Below, in pieces: positions 52,976-64,000 of a stretch of 64,000 nt of DNA. The first letter of the stretch is position 1, and every line of letters begins with the position of its first letter. The translations under genes and the position numbers were made by a program. Location: the NCBI RefSeq assembly GCF_901933205.1, contig NC_044573.1, forward strand, positions 56,675,993 to 56,739,992. The letters run 5' to 3'. This DNA is from Camarhynchus parvulus (taxonomy: Eukaryota; Chordata; Aves; Passeriformes; Thraupidae). The notes under the pieces are model-generated. The model was not told the DNA's origin and ran no database searches. It saw only the letters and a list, made by a program, of their open reading frames with translations.

Positions 52976-54650
52976 GTTTTATATAATGACAGTGCTGCAG
53001 TGTTTATGTTGCAATTGATGTGTTAATCTATCCTAACCTATTTGAAATTCCTTTAAAAGATTAAATAATACAATCCAGTGTATATGCTATGATCTGATAA
53101 GTTCATTAGCAGGAGCACAATTGATTTCCTGAGAAGACTTTCTATAGAATCTGGTGGATACTGACTGTACTCCTGATTGTTTTATTCGTTAGTCATAATA
53201 GCAAATTCTACTGTGTCAAAAATATGAAGTGCTTTTCAGTGATCTCTTTCTCTGCAGTTAATCCAAACTTTAACTTCCCCCTGCTTAAGAATCCAAGTCT
53301 GTTTTTCCTACTGACCAAAGGGTCCTGTTAGCAGAGTTTGTAATTACAGCTCACTTTTCCCAAAATTGTGTGTATTTTTCTAGTAGAGAAATTCTAATTT
53401 TTCAACATAAAATATGAGTGCAAAGCTTGGCATCGTCATGCCTGTTATATTTGTAGGTGATTTTGCTTTCCTCTGTTCAAATACTGCAGAAGATTTCATT
53501 AATGTCAGTAGAGATTTCTAATACATGTGGATCCTTTAAAATTGAACAGCTTTGCTTTCCCTTCTAAATATTTTTTTATTTTCTCTAACTTCTCTTTGGT
53601 TCTGGTCTGTTTTCTCATTCCCCTGGCTGCCCTTATTTGCATAAAACTCCTTAGCATTTGTTTTAATTTTAGAACATGAACTGGACATAAAACTAAATAT
53701 AGGTTCTGTGGATACCATTGGAACAAGTGGTAGGGGGCAAAAGAACATCATCATTGTATGTTTATCATGGATCTTACTGTGGGATTGTTACCTTAGTAAA
53801 CAACTTTGGATCTTGTTAGGCAGCTAGATTTTCATATATAATTACTTTTTCATTGGCATTTGACTCTGGTGTTAGTGGTCATGAAGAAGCAGTATATGCT
53901 GTTCAGTGTGTAAACAGCAGGGGAGGGATTTTTCCTCAGTTTGCAATCCTGAATCCTGACGTGAGCCTTGAATTAATACGGACCTGCAGGCTAAACATTG
54001 GAGAAGGTAACTAAGTGGTGGATTAACCTGAATTCCAGTTCATTTTCAGCAGAGATTTATTTTCATGCCTAAACAATTTTATAGTTTTGTTTTTCTAAAC
54101 AAAAAGTATTGTGTCACTATATTTGCTTTTTAAATTAAACAGGTATTTTAATAATTTCCTTAATTATTCCCTTATTTACTGAGAATGAGGTATATGGTAT
54201 CAAGGACAAGTTTAATTGTGTTGGAATACTGCATGATATGGTATGGGGCATTTTTGTGTAACCACTGTTTGGCCTTTGTACTGAAGGGTTTGTGCCTAAT
54301 GAATGTTAGAATTCTAGTAAACTAAATCTGCTGTTTTGTGCTTGACATGGTGAGCTTATTTTCTTAATTTATGTATGTAATTCCCCCCGCCTCATTTTGC
54401 AGTTACTGTCTATCTTTGGCTAATATGGGTTAATTGTGTTAATTGTTTTGGAATTCACATATTAACATTGCAAAATACTTGTCTGTGTTTGCATATAAAC
54501 AGAAAAAGATAATACTAAACCGCATAGATGTACTACTGCTGTGTACTCCTAAGGCATTTAGTACATCAAATCTATTTTGTGCATAACTTTAAATGGCTGC
54601 TGACTATTTTTAATACAAAATTGACTTCTGGATGTTGCTTTATGTATGTA

Positions 54651-54656
54651 AATAAA
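54651..54656 (+). terminator. HBS1L: Distal poly(A) signal AATAAA
   Basis: The hexamer lies in TGTATGTAAATAAAATGC, and is the last good signal before the CR1 element. It would give a 3' UTR of about 3.2 kb. Confidence 0.35.
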
Positions 54657-54660
54657 ATGC

Positions 54661-56109
54661 ATATTATTAAAGGACTGAGTTAATTACCATTTCTTGTTAA
54701 CTTACCTGATAGAAATAGAGTTGAATGTTCTGTAATGTTTATGTCTGTTGTGGAAACAGACTCCAGTTCTTGTCCAGGTTTGCATGGGCATTCTTTGCAC
54801 AGAAGATTCCTTTGGAGAAACTAAGGCAAAATCTATTTGGACAGTTCTCAAGATCTTAAGTTTCACGTGCAGCAAACTGCTTGAATTTCTAGAACTGTTG
54901 AACAATAGTATTTCAAAATGTTATTTCTAAGACACTAATTGGTGCAGGGGCGTAGTCTTTGCAGTCTTGTGTTTTGCCCTGTTTCCTTACTGTGCCATTC
55001 AAAAACATTTTTCTGTAATCAGCAGTTTCTGAAAATCTGCACTTAGGCAAACTAGTACTGCAAAAATGACTGTCTGGACAAGATTTGTATGAATATTGGA
55101 TATGGCTTGTGTTTTTATGAAGCATATGTACTTTATTACAGGGCCATTATACAAGGGCAGTAGTTCATATATGAGCTAGGGTTGTACAGGCACTCAGTCA
55201 CATATTTTTCAAATCTAAAGTACCCAACTTCTCGCATTTTAAAAATGTTTTTGTATTAGGTTTGATTATGGATCAGTATTTCGAGCAAATATTTCATCCC
55301 ATTGTAATTCATGTAGTAAACTTCCTAAAGTGCTGAAAAGGGATGAATTGAATTTTTATGGTTATCTTACTTTTTTAAAATTTCATTTTGTTGAAATGTA
55401 GACAGCTGATGAACTTAGATTTTATGTTCAATTTACTGCATCCAGACTTCTAATTAGATGATAGAAAAGACATTAGTCCAAGTCACCTATCTGCACTGGA
55501 GAACAATGTGAGGAAACAAAAAGCCAATGGTGATTTTTTATTTATTTAATCACACTCTTGTCTTCCCAAATTGCTATTTCAATGCAGTTCAATGAGAATG
55601 GGTATCTGTTTTAGTATTGCTGTATTATGCAGCAGTTGCTCCTTTGTGTGGTCTGTTCAAGTACGCCATATTACCAAAAAGTAAAAGCTAATTGCAGTTT
55701 GTGATTTTAGGTAATTCTTAAGATGAACCATCTTATGAAGCTGCTCATCAGCTTCTAGTGTCATCATGGAAGGGTTCTTTATCTGGTTTGTGGATTCGTT
55801 ACATTGCATGCTTAAAAATGGCCCATTGGAAATAATTGTCCATGACTTCTGAAGTATGTCAGTAGTTTGTTGCTCAAATAATTAATTAGTATGCTTAGTG
55901 TTGGTAGGATTCCTTTAGAAAATAACCCATTGCCCTAAGTTTCTGGTACTAATAAGACCAGAAGATGACTATAACCTGTAAAATGGTTGTAGTCTGTAGC
56001 GATTAAAGTGATATTTGAAAGAGAATCTTTGCACCATTTTTGAAGAATTAGACTTATGAAAACATAATGAAAATTATTTTACTCTTTTTATAATGACGTT
56101 ATGGAGATT
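54661..56109 (+). other. AT-rich non-coding DNA between the short-isoform end and the CR1 copy
   Basis: No exon, RNA gene or recognisable repeat was seen. In the long HBS1L transcript this is intron. Confidence 0.5.
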
Positions 56110-57545
56110 TTAGAGAAGAGTTGCTCATAAAGTATTTACTCATTATCAGTGAGGTCCCAGCTGACTGGAAGCTGGTGAGCTTTGTCCTGATTTTCAGGAT
56201 GGGCATTAAGGAAGACCCCAGAAACTACGGGCCCATCAATCTCTCTTCAGTGTCTGATAAAGTTATGGTAAAGATTTTTTTGGGAGGTATTGAAAAACAT
56301 CTGAAAAACAATGCAGTCAGCGGCACAGCCAGTATGGCTTCATGAAAGTCCTGTCTGATTTTGTTTTATTATAAGGTAACCTGCCTAGTTGGCCAAGGGT
56401 TGATGTAATCTTTTTGGATTTCAGTAAAGCTTTAGATACACTCTCTCATAGGATCCTTCTGGAGAAAATGTCCACCATGCAGCTGGATAAACACATCGTG
56501 AGATGGGTGAGCAGCTGGCTCATGGATCAGGCACAAAGGTTTATAGTGAGTGAGGTGACATCAGACATCCCTAGTGAGGCTCCATCCTTGGCCCTGTGCT
56601 CTTCAACATCTTTGTAAAGGACCTGGACACAGGACTGGAAGGGATAATGAGCAAGTTCACATATGATGGAAAACTGGGAGGAGCTCCGGGCTTCCTTGAG
56701 GGCAGGGAGGCCCTGTAGAGAGGCCCTGTAGAGAGACCTCAATAAATTGGAGAGTTGGGCAGTCAGCAACCAAGTGGAAGGTCCGCAAGGGCAAGTGTCA
56801 GATTCTACACCTGGGGTAGTACATACAGACTGGGCAATGAGAGGCTGGAGAGCAGTGCCTTGTAAAGGGACCTGGGGGTCCTGGTCAGTGGCAAGTTGAA
56901 CAGGAGTCAGCAGTGCCCGGGCAGCCAGGGGAGCCAACCCTGTCCTGAGGGGCATCAGGCACAGCATGGCCAGCCAGGCAAGGGAGGAGATTGTCCTGCT
57001 CTGCTCTGAGGTGGGGCAGCCTCACCTCCAGTGCTGGGGGCAGTTCTGGGTGCCATAATATAACAACATTATACCACTAGAGAGCATGCAAAGGAGGCCA
57101 TGAGGATGGTGGAGGGCCAGGAGGGGAAGCTGTATGAGGAGCAGCTGAGGTCACTTGGTCTGTTCAGCCTGGAGAAAATTAGGGGAAGACCTCATCCCAG
57201 TCTCCAGCTTCCTCATGAAGGGAAGAGGAGGGGCAGACACTGATCTCTGTGATGACCAGTGACAGGACCTGAGCAAATGGCCTGAAGGTGTATTAAGGGA
57301 GGTTTAAGTTGGATATAAGGAAAAGGTTTTTCACCCAGAGGGTGGTTGGGCACTGGAACAGGCTCTCCAGGGCAGTGGTTGCAGCACAAGCCTGACAGAA
57401 TTCTGGAGGTGTTTGGACGCGACTCTTGGGCGCATGGTGTGACTCTTGGGGTTGGTGCTCTGCAGGGGCAGGAGCTGGACTTGGTCCTTGTGCTTCACTT
57501 CCAACTCAGAATATGTGATTTTTGTGATTTTTTGTGATTTTTGTC
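56110..57545 (+). mobile_element. CR1 LINE, 5'-truncated, inactive
   Basis: The translation shows CR1 reverse transcriptase landmarks spread over three frames: EVPADWKLV and DPRNYGPINLSS (56147-56250), VIFLDFSKALDTLSHRILLEK (about 56405-56470), GPVLFNIFVKDLD (about 56590-56630) and KFTYDGKLGGA (about 56655-56690). The 3' end has the usual GGTTTAAGTTGGATATAAGG...GGCACTGGAACAGGCTCTCC block and finishes in tandem TGTGATTTT. The element is 5'-truncated, as is normal for CR1. It is broken by several stops and frameshifts, and a 13-base tandem duplication (56708-56733) shifts the frame. The catalytic FADD motif is changed to FTYDG. It cannot make active enzyme. It lies in the long-isoform intron. 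Confidence 0.93.
56708..56733 (+). repeat. 13-bp tandem duplication inside the CR1 copy
   Basis: AGGCCCTGTAGAG occurs twice back to back. As 13 is not a multiple of three it shifts the frame, and the unit itself carries an in-frame TAG in one frame. This is one of the lesions that kills this CR1 copy. Confidence 0.85.
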
Positions 57546-60500
57546 AATGTGTGGATGTAATAGCTGATGAAGATGGATATTATTTTGATAATTTGAGTCT
57601 TTTTATCCATAACATGAAAAATATACAGATTTCCCTTTTTTGACTGGTGGCATATGTTCTTGACATGTGTAGCATTTCTCAGGTGTCATTTGTTCTGGTG
57701 TTAGTGATATTCAGAGATTGCAATTTGAAATACAGACTTGTAGTAAATTGTTCTCACTATAGTCAAGGCAAGCAAGTATTTTTGTTTCAGGAAATGTAGC
57801 TGGTATTTATGGGTCTCTGAGAAATCTTTCTTAAAATTCAAATTTCTGAAAAGTATTTTTGTGAAAATGGTACCCTCAGTGAAAAACATCTACATTTTCG
57901 TTTAATTTCTGCATGTTTTTTTTTCTAGCTAAACTACTTTTTCATTTCTTTTTGCTTGTATTAGTGTTACAGAACAAACAGATACTGGTGATTGAGCAAG
58001 GTTCTATTCCATTTTAGGCACCATTAACGGAATTGTTAACCACTTTATGACATGAAGATTTTTGATTTTAGTGATGCTTGAGCAAGAAAGAGGTCAGGTG
58101 TCTGTAAATGTGCAGTCCTTGCAGGAAATAAAAAGCTCTGCGAACTGAGTCTGGTTTGGTTTGGTTGTTGTTGGGGCAGCAAGAAATCTAGAGTTGAGCT
58201 GTCTTTGTGGTGGCACTGGCTATTTTGTTTTATGGTAATTTCTCAAGAATAGCACAAAAAACAGGTCTGTTTTTTATAAATATTTAATAAGAAATAAACT
58301 TCACAGTAGAGAGTCAAAGTTGAAAGTAAGGCACAGGAAGCTGAAAAGCCTTACTCATGACATGCCAGATAATCTAGGAATAGAGCACGTCTCAAGTCTA
58401 GGTTTGTAGATATTGGGCTTTACTACTTTCTTACAGAGAAGCAGTTAACAGATATTGATAGAGAAACAGATATTTCTTCACTGACATGTATCTTTGGTTT
58501 ATGCTTTTATTAATTCTGCATTTATTTGGATTTTGACATAACTGATAATACAGTGTGGGCAGTTTCAAGAAAAGAACAAATAAAATTGGCAGGTGCTTAC
58601 CTTGCATTTTGTTAATGTTTCTTTTAATTTTCTGAATTTTTTTTCCTCTCCTGTATAAGTATCTTCCTTTATTTTTGCTTTACATCAGTAGCAGTTAAAA
58701 ATGAAAAAATCGCACAAACATTGCCACAATGTGACTTGATATAATTAGCTCTTTCTTTTTACTCAGTTGAATGCAGCAAGCTTTGGTTTTGGTTCAGAAT
58801 GATATGTGTTTCTCTTTCCATGGACAAATACTTTTTTGTTTTCTGTTTTTTTTATGTTGTGATGGTCATTGTGGTTACTTCTTAGTGCAAAGTGTCAGAA
58901 TGCAATTATTGTGCTTTAGCAGATAACATTTATCACTTCTGGTTGTGGTTAATGGACAGATGAAGTTGGGAGCCTTCAATGACCAAAACAACCCAAGGAA
59001 AACCAGACAAACTGATACTTTTGGATTTTATATATAGGGAGAATTCCAAAGAAGAGCAACTTTCAGAAGTTTAACGGTGATGTACAATATATTTTCATGA
59101 GCTTTAGATTTCCTCATGTTTTACTGCCATTTATCACGTTAGGCTCTGATGCTTTGATTTTGCTGATTTGAAAATCCATGGTTTATACATTGGTAGCTAA
59201 GAAGACATTTTTATTCCCATCTTCAGTTGGATGTGGTAACTTTTCTGTAATGTTACAATTCTCAAATGCCTGCTGTAGAGATGAGGACCTGTTGTACTTC
59301 ATTATACTCAGATATGTTATGCATTCTGTCTGTGACAAAGAAAATGTGTTCTTTTCTCAATGGAAATGTTTGAAATCTGACATGATGTATCTTAAATCAT
59401 GGAAAGTAAATGAGAATTTAAGACTTCCGTGTTTTGGGTAAGAAAAATATATACACAGACTTTGCGAAGTTACTGAATCTTGACACAGAGGTACTGTGTG
59501 GGTTTTAGAAAGGAAGTGGCTTATTTCAGGGAAAAATGTGTCACCAGCAATGAGAAGCTTTTTAAAATCCTTTGAAATGCATTTTTGAGATTCTCCTCAT
59601 ACATACTGTACACCTACACTGGAAAAAGTGACACTCCAGGCTTTTTCTGAGTTTTCCTTCATGGTCCTGTAACACTAGTTTGGTTTACTTTTGTTAGGAT
59701 GAAGTGTAAACCAACACAAAGTCATGTCCATAGTTGACTGTACCATGTATGAAAATTGGGTGTTTTGCTTGGAAGCTAAGAGAACTCGGATGAAACTAAA
59801 AATGATTGTGTCCTTTTTAGAACTTTAGGATTCCAGAAGAACCAGAGATCCTGGGGAAACCGTAGCTCCACTTGTTCTGACTGTGTCCTATCTCAGTCCA
59901 TTTAGGTCACGGTAAAGATCAACTAGCAACCAAGAAAACTTGGTTTTCTCAGTGTCTTTAGAAGGTAAAGTGAAGAATTTACTAAATTCTCAGATGGGAT
60001 TGCTGGATTGTTGGGAATGTATGATTGGAGTCAGATTTTTTTAAAAATCCTGTTTCACTGCTGCTGTAGTGCTATCATGTATCAATTTAAATATTGTAAA
60101 TCCTACCTGAAGTTGTACTTCAAGTTGTACCAGAGGAGTACTCAAAGTGAGGGAATGCCATTGGGAATGCTGACATGGGAGTGTTTCGCAGTTGAAAGCT
60201 AGCGCATGTCAGCTCTAGAAACTAGTAAGACATCTAAACATTAGAAGTGGCATATCCAATCCAAAGTAGTGGGAGCAAAAGAAGCAGACTAAAATACATT
60301 ACCTACTGGTAAAAAAGAGCTTGAGTGCTAACAGGAAACCTGGAGAAATTCAGAAAATAAGTTAAAAAAAGTAAAAGCCAGTATGGTGTAAAAATGCAGG
60401 CTTTAAACACAAAATTACTTCACAATGTCTGTTCATGCTAAGGGTCTTTCACTACAAATACTGTTCCTTCCTTAGAAAATGTATGTCAACAATGCAAACT

Positions 60501-63500
60501 TCATCTCTGTACAGTCTTGTGGATGTGTTTCTTCAGTTTTGTGGATGATTCGGAATTGTTACAAAGCACATTAGTTCCATAGTATAGTGTATTATGGCAC
60601 ATACATATCAGACAGAACAGAAATGCCACCACTTGTGTGCCTCTATTTACACCTGAACTGTTTTCTTCTTCAGTGACAAGATATCAGCCATTTTTCGTCA
60701 CCTCAGCTTCTGTGTTCACAGCCTTTCAGTCTTCAGCGAGGACACTTAAAATATGTGAAGTGCCAGTTTCCTCCCTTCTGTTATACTTGTGGTGGTTGAA
60801 ATGGCCATTAAAATTAAAACTCATGAGTCCACTGTCAGAAACTAATGCTTAAAATGCCAAAATCTTGGAAAACTAGCTGACTTTATTGTGGAAAATAATT
60901 GTGTCTGCAGAAGTTGTAATGCCATATTGTCAAAGACGTGCAAGAACTTTGACTGGTTGTTGCTTCAGTTCTTTTTCTATGTTTTTTACTGCCTATAGAA
61001 GCTCACCCTAAGTGGAAATTTTGTATCTGATTAATTCCAAAATATGAGTTGAAGTTATTTTGGGTACTCCTTGTTGGAGTCCCTGCTGCAACTTCTTGTG
61101 GTTTTAGAATCACATTTTCCTATTTTTAATGTTTTCCTCTTCCCTATTGCTGACCCACATAAACAGGAAAACGACTAACTTTGCTTGTCCACTAGGCAAG
61201 ATAATGTAACTGTGGTTGAGTTGAAAAAAAAAGGAAAAAAGTGCTACCCAAAGGTCTTAAAGAAACACTTTTCAAGGCAGAAATGTGCTTTGTTATGCTT
61301 TTGGTGCTATTTTTATGTTAACATGTATGCAAACAAACTATTGCAAGATTTTAGATGCTATCTGTGTGCTTACAGGTGCTACTGTAAATGTGAAGTGTAC
61401 AGAAAAACATGAAGCGATGAACTTGAGTCCATGTGAGTTCCCTTCTTAAGTCATGACAGAGTGAAATGGACTGCTTCAGGCTGGCAAATGAAATTTTTCT
61501 GGTGTTGTTCTACATCTGATAAATCTTCCAAAGCTTGTCTAAAACTATAGGCTGTACTTTACTATATTCAATTTTGCTTCTAAACTCAGATATGCAGCTT
61601 TTTATAAATCAGCTTGTGTCTCTGAACTATTTTGGCAATGGAGAATAGAGCTTCCAGTGTTATGCTTCACATTACATCAATATATAGGTTATTTTCTAAA
61701 TATGCATGTCTCTTTTTGAGATTATAGTAATATTAGGTTTTAATTTTTTCTTGTCTTGATTAAACAAGTTCATCTTTGATAGTGCTGGAAATCAGGTAAG
61801 TTTGGCTGACACCATATGAGTTCATAGGAAAATGTGGAATTAATAAATTTTCAGAGTAATAATTTATATAAGTATTGCAAGTATAGATAAGTAATGCAGA
61901 TAATGTAAAACATGCTGCAGTTAAAAAGAGAAAACATCTCTTACGCTGAAATATGGTGCAATTTTTATGATTTCCTAAATTTTAATACAGAACAGGTAGG
62001 GCTTTTAAAGTTCTATTTCGTGTTTCTCAAATCTGTGCTGCTGTGCATGTCAAGTAGCTTTTTTGTACCTTGTTTACTTCAGTTTGGCCAGTATCTGCGC
62101 TCTTCCTTGCAGTGGTTTCCCTGATAAATAAGCTAGAGCTTAATTCTAGAATTTTGTATCAGTTAGCCACTCAAAGGCCTACTGTCAACTAAATTACCAA
62201 ATTAATGGTAGATTCTTTAAATCCGTAGCAATGTTCAATGTTGCTGGTAGCATACATAATATGTTCCTTAGGCAAATATGTCTTTCTGTCATATAATGTG
62301 TTGTAACTAGGTATTTGTACAAACTGCACAGCTGTGGTCCAGGAAAACTTCATGGCTTTTCAGATAGCTTAAGATTAGTCTCTAAATTTGTAGTAATAGT
62401 TATATGAACTTTTTTCATTTATGTATTTTCTGCTAATATGTTGGTTTTGATACTGTGCAGGTTCTGGACTGCAGATAAATTAAGTACCTTTGATCAGCCT
62501 GCTGCATTGATGCAGCTTAAATTTGTTTTGCAAGGTAAATCCAGAGATCTTTAACAGTTTCACACCTAGCATTCGAATATTCTTTGAGTTACCAGTAGGA
62601 AATTTAAATAAGAAAGAATGCTGAAGTTGCTGGGTGGGTTTTTTTGGGTTTGTTTTTTTTTTCCTTCTTTGTGTTTTTATTAGCCATTGCCTCCTTTTCA
62701 TTTCTGCCCTTCCTCAAATGTACTCTATTTATGAACAGGACAAGATGACAGTATGGCAAACTAATTCTCTTTATTTAGGAAATGAGTAGGGTGCTTTCCA
62801 TTAGAATTAAAGGAAGCAGCAAAAGTAGATGTTGAATGAAGCCTGTTGATCTTACAGTGAAGACATACAGAAAATTTCACAAAAACAAACTAGGAGAAAA
62901 TGACGTGACAGTGAAGTCCCTGTATCCATTTGATACTACTTAGTAGTATCAAACTTCTTTATCTGAGAGTTTCTAACTCTGGCTTTGAGAATGTGGTCAT
63001 CCTCTCCTGTAGACATATTTGGTTATTATTTGTCTTTTGTTAAAGATAGCTGCTGTTGAGTAGGTTTGTATGTGTGATAATTGAACTTTCATCTGTGTAG
63101 CACTGAGGACAAAACTGAGATTGTGCTCTCTTTCCAGAAGGCTAGAGTTACTTCTAAACTCTTAGGAGGTATGTGCAAAAAGTGTACTTTACAGCACAGG
63201 AGTATCTGCAAAGTCTACCAGCAAGAGATCCTAGTGGTGGTGTAGCTAGTTATATCAGTTATATCAGAAAAGCTGAGCTTTGAATGCCAGTAGTAAGAGA
63301 GAATAAAATACTGGTTCACCAGCATCGTTATGAGCAGTCAAGGTGTCTTCTAGTTGTGAGCAGTCACATGTGGAATAGTACAACTTCACATACCCCATTA
63401 TGTTATGACAAATTATCAAGAACTAGTAGATATGAGTGTGACTGGACTTGAAGCCTCATTTCCCTTTGTTTCTCTTCTGATGTTCCACCATAAGTGGCAA

Positions 63501-64000
63501 ATAGTATTGAAAGGGGAAGATGTTTAAAGTGGTATCTAATAAAAAACAGGGAAAGCATTCTGCTAAGTAATAGCACATAGAAAATGTAATCTCTAGTAGT
63601 GAATTGTAGGTTTTGAACATATTGTAACATATTGATGATGCACCTACAACCTTTGGTTTCATGATGTAAGAACACTGAAAATAAAATTAACCTGGAAGGA
63701 GGAAATTTTAAGTGTTTTCTCATGGTATTATGTTTTTAAAATTGAATGCCTCTTGAGTACTTAAACTGTCCCATCTACATAGAAATAATTTGTAAATCTA
63801 ATATTAAAAATTATTTTTGGGCTGAATCTGATATAAGAAAAAGTTTCAAACTTTTGCTTTTCTGAAATTTCTAGGGAAGAATTATGATCCTACTTTTTTT
63901 TTTAAACCTCCCCCCACCCCCTTCCCCACCTAATATGTTGATATTGAGTAATAATGCAAATGTGAACCAATAGCATGACACATCATCCCTTAATCGGAAA
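57546..64000 (+). other. HBS1L: Presumed HBS1L long-isoform intron, no exon seen
   Basis: I looked here for the next HBS1L exons, the linker before the GTPase and the G1 motif GHVDAGKST, and found none. The sequence is AT-rich, with short chance ORFs only. It holds a perfect 12-1-12 palindrome (62929-62953) and a polypyrimidine stretch near 63891-63930. It is taken as intron because exon 4's donor has to reach a GTPase exon downstream in the full-length transcript. Confidence 0.6.
62929..62953. repeat. Perfect 12-1-12 palindrome
   Basis: TTTGATACTACT, one T, then the exact reverse complement AGTAGTATCAAA. It has no recognised role and lies in presumed intron. Confidence 0.9.

Larger units (their letters stand above)
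42330..54660 (+). other. HBS1L: HBS1L gene, 5' half, including the SKI7-like short isoform unit
   Basis: Gene-level entry. Five coding exons were placed by matching the translation to the known HBS1L N-terminus and by finding GT and AG at each boundary. Coding lengths are 43, 66, 141, 195 and 1427 nt; the sum, 1872 nt, is exactly 624 codons, that is 623 residues plus stop. Every internal junction leaves one base of a codon behind (phase 1), so the alternative exons can be swapped without a frameshift. Human HBS1LV3 is about 630 residues, so the length fits. Full-length HBS1L, about 680 residues with an eEF1A-like GTPase, would use exons 1-4 and then splice to exons beyond this window. The left limit is the CpG-island promoter. 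The right limit is the last plausible poly(A) signal of the short form and is uncertain. Confidence 0.93.
51486..54660 (+). other. HBS1L: Probable 3' UTR zone of the HBS1L short isoform
   Basis: AT-rich non-coding sequence directly after the TAA TGA stop. Several AATAAA hexamers lie in it, at 51495, about 52819, 52970 and 54651. The sequence is not interrupted by a recognised repeat before the CR1 copy at 56.1 kb. Which poly(A) site is used cannot be told from sequence alone, so the right boundary is a guess at the last good signal. Confidence 0.5.

Noticed and set aside
60670..60852. Possible next HBS1L exon after TTTTCTTCTTCAG
   Set aside because: It reads open in the right phase for a while, but the translation (RYQPFFVTSASVFTAF) has no similarity to the HBS1L linker or GTPase, and there is no donor at a sensible place.
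61765..61802. Perfect donor CAG-GTAAGT at 61793-61801 with an upstream AAG acceptor
   Set aside because: The implied exon would be only ~27 bases with a TAG-containing, unrelated sequence. Treated as a cryptic splice site.

Overview
This window is vertebrate nuclear DNA, almost certainly from a bird. The sequence is AT-rich and gene-poor, with split genes bounded by GT-AG introns. Every interspersed repeat I could place is a CR1-type LINE, including 3' ends of the avian kind (short tandem copies of a motif like ATTCTRTGA). I cannot name the species.

Only one gene is supported: the 5' part of HBS1L (HBS1-like translational GTPase, the Hbs1/Dom34 ribosome-rescue factor), on the + strand. It has a CpG-island promoter at about 42.1-42.8 kb. 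Coding exons lie at 42405-42447, 45044-45109, 46893-47033 and 49183-49377, and all of their junctions are in the same phase. A large fifth exon, 50059-51485, ends in a stop codon. Joined in frame, the five exons give a 623-residue protein with the HBS1 N-terminal region but no GTPase domain. This is the architecture of the short vertebrate isoform HBS1LV3, the metazoan counterpart of yeast SKI7, which links the SKI complex to the cytoplasmic exosome. The GTPase exons of full-length HBS1L are not visible and must lie beyond 64 kb. The locus therefore makes its choice between ribosome rescue (full length) and mRNA decay (short form) at the exon 4 donor and the exon 5 acceptor.

Layout: 1-42 kb is non-coding. 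By known vertebrate synteny (MYB and HBS1L head to head) it should be part of the HBS1L-MYB intergenic regulatory interval; MYB itself is not in the window. It holds a 323-nt pure purine tract (7.9 kb), two CR1 3' ends (14.0 and 38.7 kb), a GC-rich island (15.1-15.5 kb), a TA/TG tract (18.1 kb), a perfect hairpin (28.7 kb), a GGAT microsatellite (31.6 kb), fragments of an old dispersed repeat, and scattered GATA-type motifs. 42.1-51.5 kb is the HBS1L 5' half. 51.5-54.7 kb is the likely 3' UTR zone of the short isoform, with several AATAAA signals. 56.1-57.5 kb is a dead CR1 copy with a decayed reverse transcriptase. 57.5-64 kb looks like ordinary intron of the long isoform.

No rRNA, tRNA, CRISPR array or second protein gene was found.
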